From NCBI GenBank assembly GCA_934663885.1, contig CAKUKW010000005.1, positions 1-25,498 of the forward strand: a DNA stretch of 25,498 bases, given 5' to 3'. Each line of letters opens with the position of its first letter. Position 1 is the first letter of the stretch. This DNA comes from an uncultured Tidjanibacter sp. (GTDB lineage: Bacteria > Bacteroidota > Bacteroidia > Bacteroidales > Rikenellaceae). The notes under the pieces were generated by a model. The model ran no database searches and had not been told where the DNA came from. It saw only the letters and a program-made list of their open reading frames with translations. This document shows positions 1 to 7,610 of the stretch, piece by piece. The translations under genes and the position numbers were made by a program.

Positions 1-471
1 CTTACAGGCCCCCCCCAAAATTACACAGAAGACGATTATACCGTGACCGAAGGGGTTTACAGGGTAATTACGGGCAATTATTTTGATATCATCGAAGGCA
101 ATACCTACAATCCCCCTGTCGTAAATGACGGCGATGAAATAGCCCTGATGTTTGCAATATACACTTTCACCGGATCCGCGCTTTCCGCCGACAACCTTAT
201 CTATACAAACGATAAGAGTCTTATCAACGAAAACATCAATACTGAATACTGGCCCGAAGGCCCTATACGCATTACGGTCGGCAACAAGGATATAATACGC
301 GGGATAGACGTATCCTTACCCGGGTGCAGGCTGGGCGATACCGCCATAATCATAGTCCCTTCGGGGATGGGTTACGGTAAAGCGGAAATAGGTATTGTAG
401 GATCCGACAAAATGTTGTACTGCGTAATCATGGTGACCAGTGTAAACGACGAAAACCTGCCTGAAGACTAA
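1..471 (+). CDS. FKBP-type peptidyl-prolyl isomerase-like protein (5' end missing)
   Basis: The frame is open from the first base (reading LTGPPQNYTEDDYTV) to a TAA at 469-471, so the start lies outside the window and the GTG at 43 is probably internal. The last ~100 residues match the FKBP pattern. A hydrophobic strand follows VVNDGDEI, then comes GPIRITVGNKDIIRGIDVSLPGCRLGD, in which GI replaces the usual GW. IIIVPSGMGYG corresponds to the conserved IPxxxxYG, and a final strand reads MLYCVIMVTSV. FKBP domains catalyse prolyl cis-trans isomerisation or act as chaperones. Several aromatic active-site positions are changed, so activity is uncertain. The next gene begins 40 bp downstream on the same strand and is also FKBP-like and a lipoprotein, so the two probably form an operon acting in the cell envelope. 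The export signal of this protein would lie upstream and is not visible. Confidence 0.8.
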   Translation, partial: LTGPPQNYTEDDYTVTEGVYRVITGNYFDIIEGNTYNPPVVNDGDEIALMFAIYTFTGSALSADNLIYTNDKSLINENINTEYWPEGPIRITVGNKDIIRGIDVSLPGCRLGDTAIIIVPSGMGYGKAEIGIVGSDKMLYCVIMVTSVNDENLPED

Positions 472-511
472 GGAGAAAACATAGCCTAATAATACAATAT
501 TATTGACAAAT

Positions 512-1747
512 ATGAAATTACAGATCCGGCCGATCATTATTGCAATAGCGATGTCGGCAACCCTTGTATCCTGTGCCAAGCAAGTCACGGAAGACGACGA
601 CACGATTGAGCAGAGGGCATTGGACTCCTGGATAGCGAAATATGTCCCGCACGCCCAGAAATTAGGCGACTACGACATATATTACGAAGTCATCGAGCCC
701 GCCCAACCAGGGGCTAAGAAGATTAGCCATACCAACTGGATTTTTGCCGACTATACCATAAAAGATCTCGACGGTAACATTATATACAACAGGGATGAAG
801 ATGTCGCCCGCCAACAGGGTCAATACTCAAAATACACCAGGTACGTACCCGACTACATGGGCATACCTGACGATATTACCGCCATGAGCGCCATGCAGGG
901 AATGTATTACGGGTATATCGACATGAAAGAAGGCGAGGTTCGCAGGCTTTATATACCATCCAAGTACGGATACGGGGGCGGTTCTCTGCAGAATTCATAC
1001 GGCTATGGGGGACAATACTCTCTGGGGGCGTACTCTCCGCTAATACTCGACGGCCTGGTTGCCAAGGAAGTGATAACGGATCCGAAACAGAGGCAAAAAG
1101 ATATTGTGCAGGAGATTGCTCTCAGGTGGAAAGAGGAAAATCCCGGTAAATTAATGGCCATCAAGGATCATTTTTACATGCAGATACTTAAAAGGGAGGA
1201 AAAATCCGATACGATACCCGTAGATAAAAATGTGAAGTTTCATTTCGTGGGGCGTTACGCCGACGACGGTGCCGTATTCGATACCAATATAGATACGGTA
1301 TGGGTAAACAGTTTCGGCGAAGTAAGAAAGTACGATCCCACCGCTGCACTCACGATGACACGGAAAAAAGATATGAATCCGGAATCGATGCCTGAATTGA
1401 CTTTCTCTTTCCTTATTCCCGAATTGCGGTATGGCGACAGCGTAAGGGTCGTTACAATTTCGGATTACGCATACCAGGACAAGGGCAAACCGGGCTACAG
1501 GACAACTAAAATATCCACAGATGGCGATGACTTCGCGGCCTTGCTTCTACTGTCCTACATGATGGGGGAGAGCGGGCAGGAATCCCTGTATTACAGCTCC
1601 GAAGACTACTGGAATATGATGTATTTTATGGGTGCATCTGCCAAGAATGAAGAGGTGACTGAACCTGTTCCGGAAGTAAAAGTATATACTCCGGTAATGT
1701 TTACCTTCGTGGTAATGGGCGATCCCGACCTTGAGGAAGAGGAATGA
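512..1747 (+). CDS. Lipoprotein with two degenerate FKBP-like domains
   Basis: The chosen start is the ATG at 512 (411 aa), because it gives a clean lipoprotein signal: MKLQIRP, a hydrophobic run, then LVSC with the lipid-modified Cys at residue 21. The in-frame TTG at 503 only adds three residues. Residues ~60-190 contain a first FKBP-like unit ending in RRLYIPSKYGYGG. A Gly/Tyr-rich insert follows (GYGGGSLQNSYGYGG). Residues ~235-395 contain a second unit, with VKFHFVGRYADDGAVFDT resembling the first FKBP strands and the FDT motif. A long insert separates these from the final strand VMFTFVVMGD. The tail is acidic. It is probably a periplasm-facing membrane-anchored isomerase or chaperone, co-transcribed with the upstream FKBP-like gene. 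The FKBP assignment is firm at fold level only. A palindromic terminator follows 25 bp after the stop. Confidence 0.75.
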   Translation: MKLQIRPIIIAIAMSATLVSCAKQVTEDDDTIEQRALDSWIAKYVPHAQKLGDYDIYYEVIEPAQPGAKKISHTNWIFADYTIKDLDGNIIYNRDEDVARQQGQYSKYTRYVPDYMGIPDDITAMSAMQGMYYGYIDMKEGEVRRLYIPSKYGYGGGSLQNSYGYGGQYSLGAYSPLILDGLVAKEVITDPKQRQKDIVQEIALRWKEENPGKLMAIKDHFYMQILKREEKSDTIPVDKNVKFHFVGRYADDGAVFDTNIDTVWVNSFGEVRKYDPTAALTMTRKKDMNPESMPELTFSFLIPELRYGDSVRVVTISDYAYQDKGKPGYRTTKISTDGDDFAALLLLSYMMGESGQESLYYSSEDYWNMMYFMGASAKNEEVTEPVPEVKVYTPVMFTFVVMGDPDLEEEE

Positions 1748-1772
1748 CGTACTAAACACATAAAATATACAA

Positions 1773-1800
1773 TAAAACCGCTGGAGCTCCAGCGGTTTTA
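1773..1800. terminator. 28-bp perfect palindrome, intrinsic terminator
   Basis: A perfect inverted repeat runs from 1773 to 1800, centred on GGAGCTCC, with A-rich and T-rich arms (TAAAACCGC and GCGGTTTTA). In RNA it forms a GC-rich stem of about 12 bp with a U-rich 3' side, the form of a rho-independent terminator. It follows the FKBP lipoprotein gene, and by symmetry it could stop transcription from either side. Confidence 0.75.
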
Positions 1801-1887
1801 TTGTGTTCTGAAGGATATGTATATTCCCAGGAATGGAATACGTGTGGGAAAACTGCGGCAAACTCCCGTTTTCTTCGCGGCTTGTAT

Positions 1888-1895
1888 TATATTTG
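1888..1895 (+). promoter_or_regulatory. Putative -7 promoter element for uxs
   Basis: TATATTTG fits the Bacteroidota -7 consensus TAnnTTTG. The start codon at 1915 lies 19 bp downstream, which implies a very short leader. No good -33 TTG is visible at the usual spacing, so this rests on one element plus its place between the terminator at 1773-1800 and the gene. Confidence 0.4.
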
Positions 1896-1914
1896 TATCC
1901 AAACTATATGCATA

Positions 1915-2868
1915 ATGGGAAAGATACTGGTCACGGGCGGAGCCGGATTTATCGGTTCGCACCTCTGCGAGAAACTCCTCGATAACGGGCGGGAGGTAAT
2001 ATGCCTGGATAATTTCTTTACCGGACAAAAAATCAATATCGCGCATATCGAATCTCATCCCCGTTTCGAGCTGATCGAACATGATGTGACCGAGCCTTAC
2101 TATCCCGAAGAAGATATATCGGAGATATATAACCTCGCGTGTCCCGCTTCGCCGATCCATTATCAAATAAATCCTATCAAGACCACAAAAACCTCAGTCC
2201 TGGGCGCCTACAATATGCTGGGGATCGCCAAAAGAACCGGCGCGAAAATACTCCAGGCATCTACCTCCGAAGTATACGGCGACCCCGACATACATCCGCA
2301 GAAAGAAACCTACTGGGGCAATGTCAACCCCATAGGAATAAGGTCGTGTTACGACGAAGGCAAGAGGTGCGCCGAGAGCCTTTTTATGGATTACAGGAGG
2401 CAGCACGGCCTCAACATAAAGATAGCGCGCATATTCAATACTTACGGCCCGCGCATGAGACCCGACGACGGCCGTGTGGTTTCTAATTTTATAATGCAGG
2501 CACTGCGCGGTGACGATATGACCATATACGGCGACGGCTCACAAACCCGTAGTTTCCAATATATAGACGATCTGGTGGAAGGACTTATGCGCCTGATGGG
2601 CACCGGTAATGATTTTTACGGCCCTGTGAACCTGGGGAATCCCGATGAATTTTCCATGTTGCAGTTGGCCAATGAAATTATTACCCTGACCGGAGCGGGC
2701 TCAAAGATCATTTTCATGCCTCTGCCGGAGGACGATCCCCGGCAGCGCCAACCGGATATATCGCAGGCCCGCGAAAAGCTGAAAGGATGGGAGCCCGTAA
2801 TAAAATTACGTGAGGGATTGCTGAAAACAATCGAATACTTCGATAATATGCTCAAAAAAGGATATTGA
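1915..2868 (+). CDS. uxs: UDP-glucuronate decarboxylase (UDP-xylose synthase)
   Basis: This 317-aa short-chain dehydrogenase/reductase-type enzyme converts UDP-glucuronate to UDP-xylose in the cytosol, using bound NAD+. The ATG at 1915 is chosen because [16 protein letters not shown] begins directly with the beta strand and the GGAGFIG nucleotide-binding loop (residues 8-14). The frame is open further upstream, but that stretch overlaps the terminator region and looks non-coding. STSEVYGDP supplies the conserved Thr/Ser and Glu119. SCYDEGKR gives the catalytic Tyr146 and Lys150. [10 protein letters not shown] and the [13 protein letters not shown] region are typical of the family's substrate domain. 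The length matches bacterial UXS. Its product would feed xylose or a 4-keto-sugar derivative into surface glycans. It stands alone between a terminator and a convergent operon. A dTDP-glucose or UDP-glucose epimerase is less likely given the YDEGK and TRSFQYIDD motifs. Confidence 0.9.
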   Translation: MGKILVTGGAGFIGSHLCEKLLDNGREVICLDNFFTGQKINIAHIESHPRFELIEHDVTEPYYPEEDISEIYNLACPASPIHYQINPIKTTKTSVLGAYNMLGIAKRTGAKILQASTSEVYGDPDIHPQKETYWGNVNPIGIRSCYDEGKRCAESLFMDYRRQHGLNIKIARIFNTYGPRMRPDDGRVVSNFIMQALRGDDMTIYGDGSQTRSFQYIDDLVEGLMRLMGTGNDFYGPVNLGNPDEFSMLQLANEIITLTGAGSKIIFMPLPEDDPRQRQPDISQAREKLKGWEPVIKLREGLLKTIEYFDNMLKKGY

Positions 2869-2983
2869 ACATTCCCTTCCCGATAAAACCGAAAATTATT
2901 TCCTGGTGAAGACTGCCAAATACTTCCTTTACAGTTTTTAGTTAACCGTTTAGGTGAAAGTATTAAGAAAGTATATAGAGCAG

Positions 2984-4786
2984 CTACCTGACTTCAATGG
3001 TGTAGTTATCCCTATACTTAACAAGCGACCAGTTCATGTTTTCCATAAACCCGCGCTCGTTACGTCTGAATGCGTATGACGTCTGCAAGGGCCGGCCCGC
3101 TGAATTCAGTTTGTCATCGAACCCCGTAAAGCGGTTTCCGTTAAGCATAGCCTCGGCGAACATCCGCACGGCGTCATATCCCCTGTATGAATATAGCGAA
3201 GGCACCGTACTGAATGCGGCGATATAACGCCTGTCGAAATTATTCACCATTTCGTTACTCCTGTCCGCATGGTAGGAGGCGACGAAAGTAACATTCAGCT
3301 TGAAAAACAGGTTCCTGTCGACCAGCGAGTGCCGCGTCCAGCGCGAATTGCCTATAACCTGAATTGGAGCAGTCCGCATGGAACGCGCCTTGCGGTTGTT
3401 CTGGATGGAACTTATCGTAGCCAGAACCATATCCACACCGACTTCGTCCCTTGACGTAACAACAATAATATTGCTCCTTGATGTGCTTACTACAAGCGAA
3501 TCCATATATTCCGAAGGAAGGCCTTTGGTAAAACGAAGCCGCTGGTAGGGTGCCGAACCTATCAACTGAACCATATCCCGTTCGAATTCATCGTCGTTAT
3601 CTTCAGTGGAGATCAACACTATGTTTTTGTCAGGTGTAAATATATCCTTTATCTTGTCGTACTTATTCTCCTGGGCGGGAGGCATCTGGTAAACATGGCC
3701 TCCGTAGCGGCGGTTGAGCGAAGAGAGCGGCGACACTACCGGTATGTTCCTGCCACGGGCAAAGCCGGCGACCGCCTCGAATTCCTCCTCGTAAACGGGA
3801 CCGATTATAAGGTCTGCATTATTCAGCGCGCCAGACCGGACCAGGCCCTCCACTTTTTCCATCGAACGCTCTGTATCGTAAAGGTCGAAGTTAATCGAAT
3901 AGCCGCTCGTTTTGAAGTCTTCCAGAGCCAGGAGGGCCCCCTGGTAAAACTCTATAAAATTACTGCGTACACCGTTATCCCATAACGGCAGGAGCATGGC
4001 AATGTCGAGCCTGCCTTCGTATGTATAAGTGAGTGGCGGCTGGTTGTCGTAATTGTCATCGGGATCCAGCGGCACTTCCACGAGCTGTGTTTTGAGCTCT
4101 TCCCTGCCCTGCACCGGAACCTTTAGAATAGTTCCTGCCCTAAGTCCGCCAGAAATATCGTTGTTAGCCAGGATAACACTCTCTTCTATACCCCACTCCT
4201 TGCTGAGGGAGTAAATAGTTTCCCCTATATCGACGACATGATAAAAATAGTCTTCCGAAAGCCGGTTAAGAGTGTTTGAAATCGAGCCAATCTCGGCGCG
4301 TATGGATTCAGGGGAACTTTCCCCGCTTACGGCTTTCCGTATCCTAAGTTTCAATCCCGCCTGTATATTCGCCGGATCCAAACCCGGATTATCTTCCACC
4401 AGTGTTGTCAGCGACAGAAGGTACCGCCTCGCTATCGAATATGCGGTCTCGCCTTTTTCCACGACATGCTCATCGAAAGTCATATTATACTGCCTCCGGC
4501 TCATTCTAAGTTCGGGGAGGGTTTCACACCTGATCCTTATTACCTGCCCCGCTTTAAGGCCTCCTTCGCGGACGATAATGGGATTGTCTCCCTCTATGTC
4601 CTTTATGCTCACGTCGTAAATGCGCGCCAGTGAAGAAAGCGTTTCTCCTTCCCTCACCTGGTGTACGTAGTACTCGCTGCCGTCTATCGACACCACCTCG
4701 GTGGATATGGTATTAGGCCTTTGCGCCGCCGCCTCGCAAAGCTGTGCTGCAAACAAAAAAGCAAGTATGGCAAAAACTTTCTTCAC
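2984..4786 (-). CDS. Secreted protein with three LysM domains and a periplasmic-binding-protein (type 1) fold
   Basis: The product is 600 aa. It starts with a signal peptide (MKKVFAILAFLFAAQLCEAAAQ). The residue before the Cys is Leu, which argues against a lipobox, so cleavage near AAAQ is likely. Three LysM repeats follow at residues ~39-86 (HQVREGETLSSLARIYDVS), ~106-150 (HVVEKGETAYSIARRYLLS) and ~181-224 (YHVVDIGETIYSLSKEWGI). LysM domains bind peptidoglycan. Residues ~259-600 resemble type 1 periplasmic binding proteins: LDIAMLLPLWDN, EFYQGALLALEDF, ADLIIGPVYEEEFEAVAGFA, and RNIPVVSPLSS. The gene is last in an operon with the exonuclease (4-bp gap) and dnaN. There is no transporter nearby, so a role in sensing or steering wall synthesis seems likelier than solute uptake. 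That role is inference. The domain assignment is secure. Confidence 0.85.
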   Translation of the reverse strand: MKKVFAILAFLFAAQLCEAAAQRPNTISTEVVSIDGSEYYVHQVREGETLSSLARIYDVSIKDIEGDNPIIVREGGLKAGQVIRIRCETLPELRMSRRQYNMTFDEHVVEKGETAYSIARRYLLSLTTLVEDNPGLDPANIQAGLKLRIRKAVSGESSPESIRAEIGSISNTLNRLSEDYFYHVVDIGETIYSLSKEWGIEESVILANNDISGGLRAGTILKVPVQGREELKTQLVEVPLDPDDNYDNQPPLTYTYEGRLDIAMLLPLWDNGVRSNFIEFYQGALLALEDFKTSGYSINFDLYDTERSMEKVEGLVRSGALNNADLIIGPVYEEEFEAVAGFARGRNIPVVSPLSSLNRRYGGHVYQMPPAQENKYDKIKDIFTPDKNIVLISTEDNDDEFERDMVQLIGSAPYQRLRFTKGLPSEYMDSLVVSTSRSNIIVVTSRDEVGVDMVLATISSIQNNRKARSMRTAPIQVIGNSRWTRHSLVDRNLFFKLNVTFVASYHADRSNEMVNNFDRRYIAAFSTVPSLYSYRGYDAVRMFAEAMLNGNRFTGFDDKLNSAGRPLQTSYAFRRNERGFMENMNWSLVKYRDNYTIEVR

Positions 4787-4790
4787 GGCC

Positions 4791-5567
4791 TTATTTTTTA
4801 TTCAGGGCAGCATCCCTAAGGCGAATTTCAGTAATGACTTTTTTGGTATACTGGGGAAAATCCCCTTCCATCATCCATGAATAATAGCTCGGCTCGTCAC
4901 GGAAAACCTGCGCTACGGGCTTGCCCCTATGCTTGCCGAAACCGAACACCTCCACCCCGTCCTTGTCGTACAGTATCCTGCCTGCATAGTCTGCACAGGC
5001 ATTTTGCTCGGTGTACGCCGCAAGGAATTCCATATCGTTCTGCAGGTCGGGATAACGGTCGAGCTGCGCCTTGAGTACTTCATAAGTGGCAAGGGTATCC
5101 GCTTCGGCTGAATGGGCCTGCTCGAGCTCCTTGTCACAATAGAATTTATAGGCGGCTACCAGGGTACGCTGCTCTTTTTTATGGAATATATTCTGTACGT
5201 CGATAAATTTCCTTTTCTTTAGATCAACATCTACTCCTGCACGCAGGAATTCTTCCACAAGTACCGGAATATCGAACTTATTGGAGTTATAACCTGCCAG
5301 ATCGCAACCGTCGATATAAGATGCAAGTGATTTGGCAATCTGCTCGAAACGCGGTTCGTCCTTAATATCGTCATCATAAATGCCGTGAATGGCAGATGCC
5401 TGCTCCGGAATATGCATGCCTGGATTGACTCTCCTCGTTTTTATCTCCTCATCGCCGTTGGGCATTATTTTTACGAGGGAAATCTCCACTATGCGGTCTT
5501 TCGCAGGGTCGACTCCGGTAGTTTCAAGGTCGAAAAAGACGACCGGCCTTTTCAGGTTAAGCTTCAT
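4791..5567 (-). CDS. DEDDh 3'-5' exonuclease (DnaQ family) with ExoX-like C-terminal domain
   Basis: This 258-aa protein has an RNase T/DnaQ exonuclease domain at residues ~8-175. All five DEDDh residues are visible: Asp13 and Glu15 in FFDLETTG, Asp99 in NSNKFDIP, and His152 and Asp157 in HSAEADT. They bind two metal ions for 3'-5' hydrolysis of DNA. Residues ~200-250 (VEVFGFGKHRGKPVAQV, then YYSWMMEGDFPQYTKK) resemble the C-terminal domain of exodeoxyribonuclease X-like proteins. The gene follows dnaN by 11 bp and precedes the LysM gene by 4 bp. Sitting directly behind the sliding clamp gene fits a proofreading or repair exonuclease, and genomes of this phylum often annotate it as a Pol III epsilon-like subunit. 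Which polymerase or clamp it works with is not shown by the sequence. Confidence 0.88.
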   Translation of the reverse strand: MKLNLKRPVVFFDLETTGVDPAKDRIVEISLVKIMPNGDEEIKTRRVNPGMHIPEQASAIHGIYDDDIKDEPRFEQIAKSLASYIDGCDLAGYNSNKFDIPVLVEEFLRAGVDVDLKKRKFIDVQNIFHKKEQRTLVAAYKFYCDKELEQAHSAEADTLATYEVLKAQLDRYPDLQNDMEFLAAYTEQNACADYAGRILYDKDGVEVFGFGKHRGKPVAQVFRDEPSYYSWMMEGDFPQYTKKVITEIRLRDAALNKK

Positions 5568-5578
5568 CGGATCGGTCT

Positions 5579-6706
5579 CTATGCGTTAATAAGCATAGGC
5601 ATGAGTATCATTACCGTATCGCTGGGCTGCGGTTCGTCATAGAGAGGTTTGAAAACCCCTGAACGGGTCGAATCGCCGAGCTCTATGATAACACTGGGCG
5701 TGTCTATGTTCGAAAGTATCTCCACCAGGAAAGTCGATTTGAAACCTATGGTTATCGGATCACCTTCGTAACTGCATGAAAGGCTTTCGCGCGCCGAGTA
5801 AGAGAAATCCAGATCCTGTGCGGTAAGGTCTATCCTGTTGTCGGCAATATCGAATTTAATAAGGTTTGTAGCCTGGTTAGAGCAAACGGCAACACGCTTG
5901 ATACCATTCAGTAACTCTATCCTGTCGACGATCAGTTTGTTGGGATTATTGGCGGGAATAACGCCGTTGTAGTTGGGGTAATTACCCTCTATAAGGCGGC
6001 AGATAAGCGTACTGTTCTTCAGGGTGAACATAACGTTCTTGGAATCGAACCCGACATTTACCGGCTCTTCTTCCTTAAGCAGGATAGTTCTGAGCAGGTT
6101 GGCAGGCTTTTTCGGCAATATGAACGAAGCGTTGACGGCCCCACCTTCTTCGCTTACCGTATACTTCACGAGTTTATGCGCATCCGTAGCCACAAAAGTA
6201 TATTTACCCGGCTCAATTGCGGTATAGACACCGTTCATAACCGGACGGAGCTCGTCGTCAGCGGTAGCGAAGATGGTTTTATTTATGCCGTTGATAAGAA
6301 TATCGACATCCACACTCATTTCCTGCTTTTCATCCGACAACTGCGGGGCGGCAGGATAGCTGAGGCCCGAGGTACCAGGAAGCGTTATCGACCCGCTCTT
6401 CCAACTTATTTCTATTCCCCACGTATCCTCATTGGCTTCAAAAGTGAGCGGCTGATCGGAAAATTCCTTAAGGGAATCGAGCAGCAACTTCACGGGAGTA
6501 GCTATAACACCCTCCTTTTCTATCTTATCGGGCTTGATCGTACCTGTCACGGTCGTTTCCAGGTCGGAAGCAGTGACCTTCAACTGGCCATCCTTCAATT
6601 CGAAAAGAAAATACTCCAGTATGGGGAGCGTGTTTTTACTGCTGATTACCTTGGCCGTGGTCGAAAGAAAAGACAACAGCGCCGAACTTGAGATAACGAA
6701 TTTCAT
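5579..6706 (-). CDS. dnaN: DNA polymerase III beta subunit (sliding clamp)
   Basis: The 375-aa product has the usual length of a three-domain beta clamp. The start MKFVISSSALLSFLSTTAKVISSKNTLPILEYFLF is characteristic. LKVTASDLETTVTG is the first-domain signature. Later landmarks are FATADDELRPVMNGVY, FVATDAHKL, and the C-terminal VMILMPMLINA, which carries the conserved MPM near the hydrophobic partner-binding groove. The clamp encircles DNA and tethers polymerase and repair enzymes. It heads a minus-strand operon with an exonuclease and a LysM protein. A strong promoter match lies at 6779-6809, and the leader contains a hairpin and a seven-codon reading frame, described separately. dnaA is not adjacent in this window. 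Confidence 0.97.
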   Translation of the reverse strand: MKFVISSSALLSFLSTTAKVISSKNTLPILEYFLFELKDGQLKVTASDLETTVTGTIKPDKIEKEGVIATPVKLLLDSLKEFSDQPLTFEANEDTWGIEISWKSGSITLPGTSGLSYPAAPQLSDEKQEMSVDVDILINGINKTIFATADDELRPVMNGVYTAIEPGKYTFVATDAHKLVKYTVSEEGGAVNASFILPKKPANLLRTILLKEEEPVNVGFDSKNVMFTLKNSTLICRLIEGNYPNYNGVIPANNPNKLIVDRIELLNGIKRVAVCSNQATNLIKFDIADNRIDLTAQDLDFSYSARESLSCSYEGDPITIGFKSTFLVEILSNIDTPSVIIELGDSTRSGVFKPLYDEPQPSDTVMILMPMLINA

Positions 6707-6724
6707 ACTCTTATTTAATATTAG

Positions 6725-6767
6725 TTATTGTTTGCCAGAGATTTTCATGCGCAGACCTCCCTGCGCA
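6725..6767 (-). promoter_or_regulatory. dnaN leader: hairpin with GGAGGT loop and a seven-codon upstream reading frame
   Basis: In the dnaN mRNA sense, TGCGCAG and CTGCGCA form a perfect 7-bp stem (6767-6761 with 6754-6748) around a 6-nt loop reading GGAGGT. That loop is a full Shine-Dalgarno sequence. Six bases after it comes an ATG (6748-6746) that opens a reading frame MKISGKQ ending in TAA at 6725. The dnaN ATG at 6706 lies 18 bp further on. Good Shine-Dalgarno sites are uncommon in this phylum, so the arrangement is notable. Translation of the frame is not proven. It could equally be an RNA structure or protein site. Confidence 0.45.
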
Positions 6768-6778
6768 CTATCAATCTT

Positions 6779-6809
6779 CAAAAATACGTTTTTTCCCCGA
6801 CATTACAAA
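6779..6809 (-). promoter_or_regulatory. dnaN promoter
   Basis: On the minus strand TTTG (6809-6806) is followed after exactly 19 bp by TATTTTTG (6786-6779). This matches the Bacteroidota -33/-7 pattern with TAnnTTTG. Transcription would start near 6772, giving a leader of roughly 65 bases before the dnaN ATG. Confidence 0.65.
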
Positions 6810-6815
6810 ATCCTG

Positions 6816-6865
6816 CCTGTTACTTATAATAAACAGGAAAATTAAGTAAATTTGCACACGTGCAA
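6816..6865 (+). promoter_or_regulatory. Promoter region of the thioredoxin-like lipoprotein with two inverted repeats
   Basis: TAAATTTG at 6847-6854 fits the -7 element TAnnTTTG for the gene starting at 6889. No convincing -33 is seen. Two dyads flank or overlap it: CCTGTT/AACAGG (6816-6821 and 6832-6837, 10-bp spacer) and TTGCAC/GTGCAA (6852-6857 and 6860-6865, 2-bp spacer). The second would cover the transcription start, the position of a typical operator. The dyads are seen directly. Their regulatory role is inference. Confidence 0.45.
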
Positions 6866-6888
6866 CCTAATTATTAAGACTTCCGGCC

Positions 6889-7419
6889 ATGAAAAAGATA
6901 ACGGCATTTTTTCTTACAATTGCTTTTACGGCTCTCGCCTCTTCGTGCGTAAACACCTCCTACGAGGATGAATACATGAAGGCAAGTAAAATACTGGTGG
7001 GCGATAAAATTCCTGAATTCACGCTTACCTCCAGCGACAACCGGCAGCTTGTATCGGCCGATCTGGCCGGCAAGCGCTCCTTGATCTATTTTTTCATTAC
7101 TACATGCGGTGACTGCAAAAAAGTCACTCCCGTGATGCAGGGTGTATGGGAAAAAGTCAGCAATGACGACAATTACCGACTCATCATCGTAAACCGTGGT
7201 GAAAGCATGGATACTGTTGACGAATATTTTTCTTCAAACGGCGTAACCATGCCTTATTACCTGGATCAACTGAAGGAAACATACAATAAATTCGCCGAGA
7301 AATATGTGCCGCGGGTTTATATCGTGGATGAAAACGGCATAGTAGAATGGATGACTACGGAGGAGAAACTGCCGGACAACGCAGACACGGCCGAGGAGCT
7401 ATTCCAACTATTGAAGTAG
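6889..7419 (+). CDS. Thioredoxin-like (TlpA/AhpC-TSA type) lipoprotein
   Basis: The 176-aa product starts with a lipoprotein signal: MKKITAFFLTIAFTALASSC, with Cys20 as the likely lipidation site. A thioredoxin fold of the TlpA/peroxiredoxin type follows: DKIPEFTLTSSDNRQLVSADL, then SLIYFFITTCGDCKK with the redox pair Cys73 and Cys76 (CGDC), and KYVPRVYIVDENG, where Pro141 fits the cis-Pro opposite the active site. It would be membrane-anchored in the cell envelope, reducing or oxidising thiols of exported proteins. The exact partner is unknown. The gene is monocistronic, with its own promoter divergent from dnaN, and is followed by a long palindrome that separates it from a convergent gene. 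Confidence 0.85.
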   Translation: MKKITAFFLTIAFTALASSCVNTSYEDEYMKASKILVGDKIPEFTLTSSDNRQLVSADLAGKRSLIYFFITTCGDCKKVTPVMQGVWEKVSNDDNYRLIIVNRGESMDTVDEYFSSNGVTMPYYLDQLKETYNKFAEKYVPRVYIVDENGIVEWMTTEEKLPDNADTAEELFQLLK

Positions 7420-7536
7420 AATAGTGTAATATTCGCATAGTGAGCTCTAAAGGCTTTGCGTGATCACAATAAATATTTACCGGTGCGACAACACTGTCCG
7501 ATGTGATGAAATATAATATTTGCATAATAACTTCCA

Positions 7537-7590
7537 GTATTCACATAAATACAGGGCCGGATATATCCGGCCCTGTATTTATGTGAATAC
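7537..7590. terminator. 54-bp perfect palindrome between convergent genes
   Basis: Two 27-base arms are exact reverse complements with no spacer, centred between 7563 and 7564 (GGATA|TATCC). The core is GC-rich (CAGGGCCGG / CCGGCCCTG) and the outer parts are AT-rich. It lies between the stop of the plus-strand gene (7419) and the stop of the minus-strand gene (7611). Bidirectional termination is the simplest role. There is no long T-run outside the arms, but the AT-rich outer arms provide U-rich sequence. Bases 7420-7536 hold no gene that I can support. Confidence 0.7.
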
Positions 7591-7610
7591 AATTACAGAC
7601 AGAGCATGAC

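Noticed and set aside
7458..7470. GTGATCAC palindrome resembling part of a CRP/FNR site
   Set aside because: An 8-bp palindrome is expected by chance at this scale. It lies downstream of a gene rather than before one, and the second half-site pattern does not fit.
7512..7521. TAATATTTG, similar to a -7 promoter box
   Set aside because: It has three bases instead of two between TA and TTTG, and no plus-strand gene follows.
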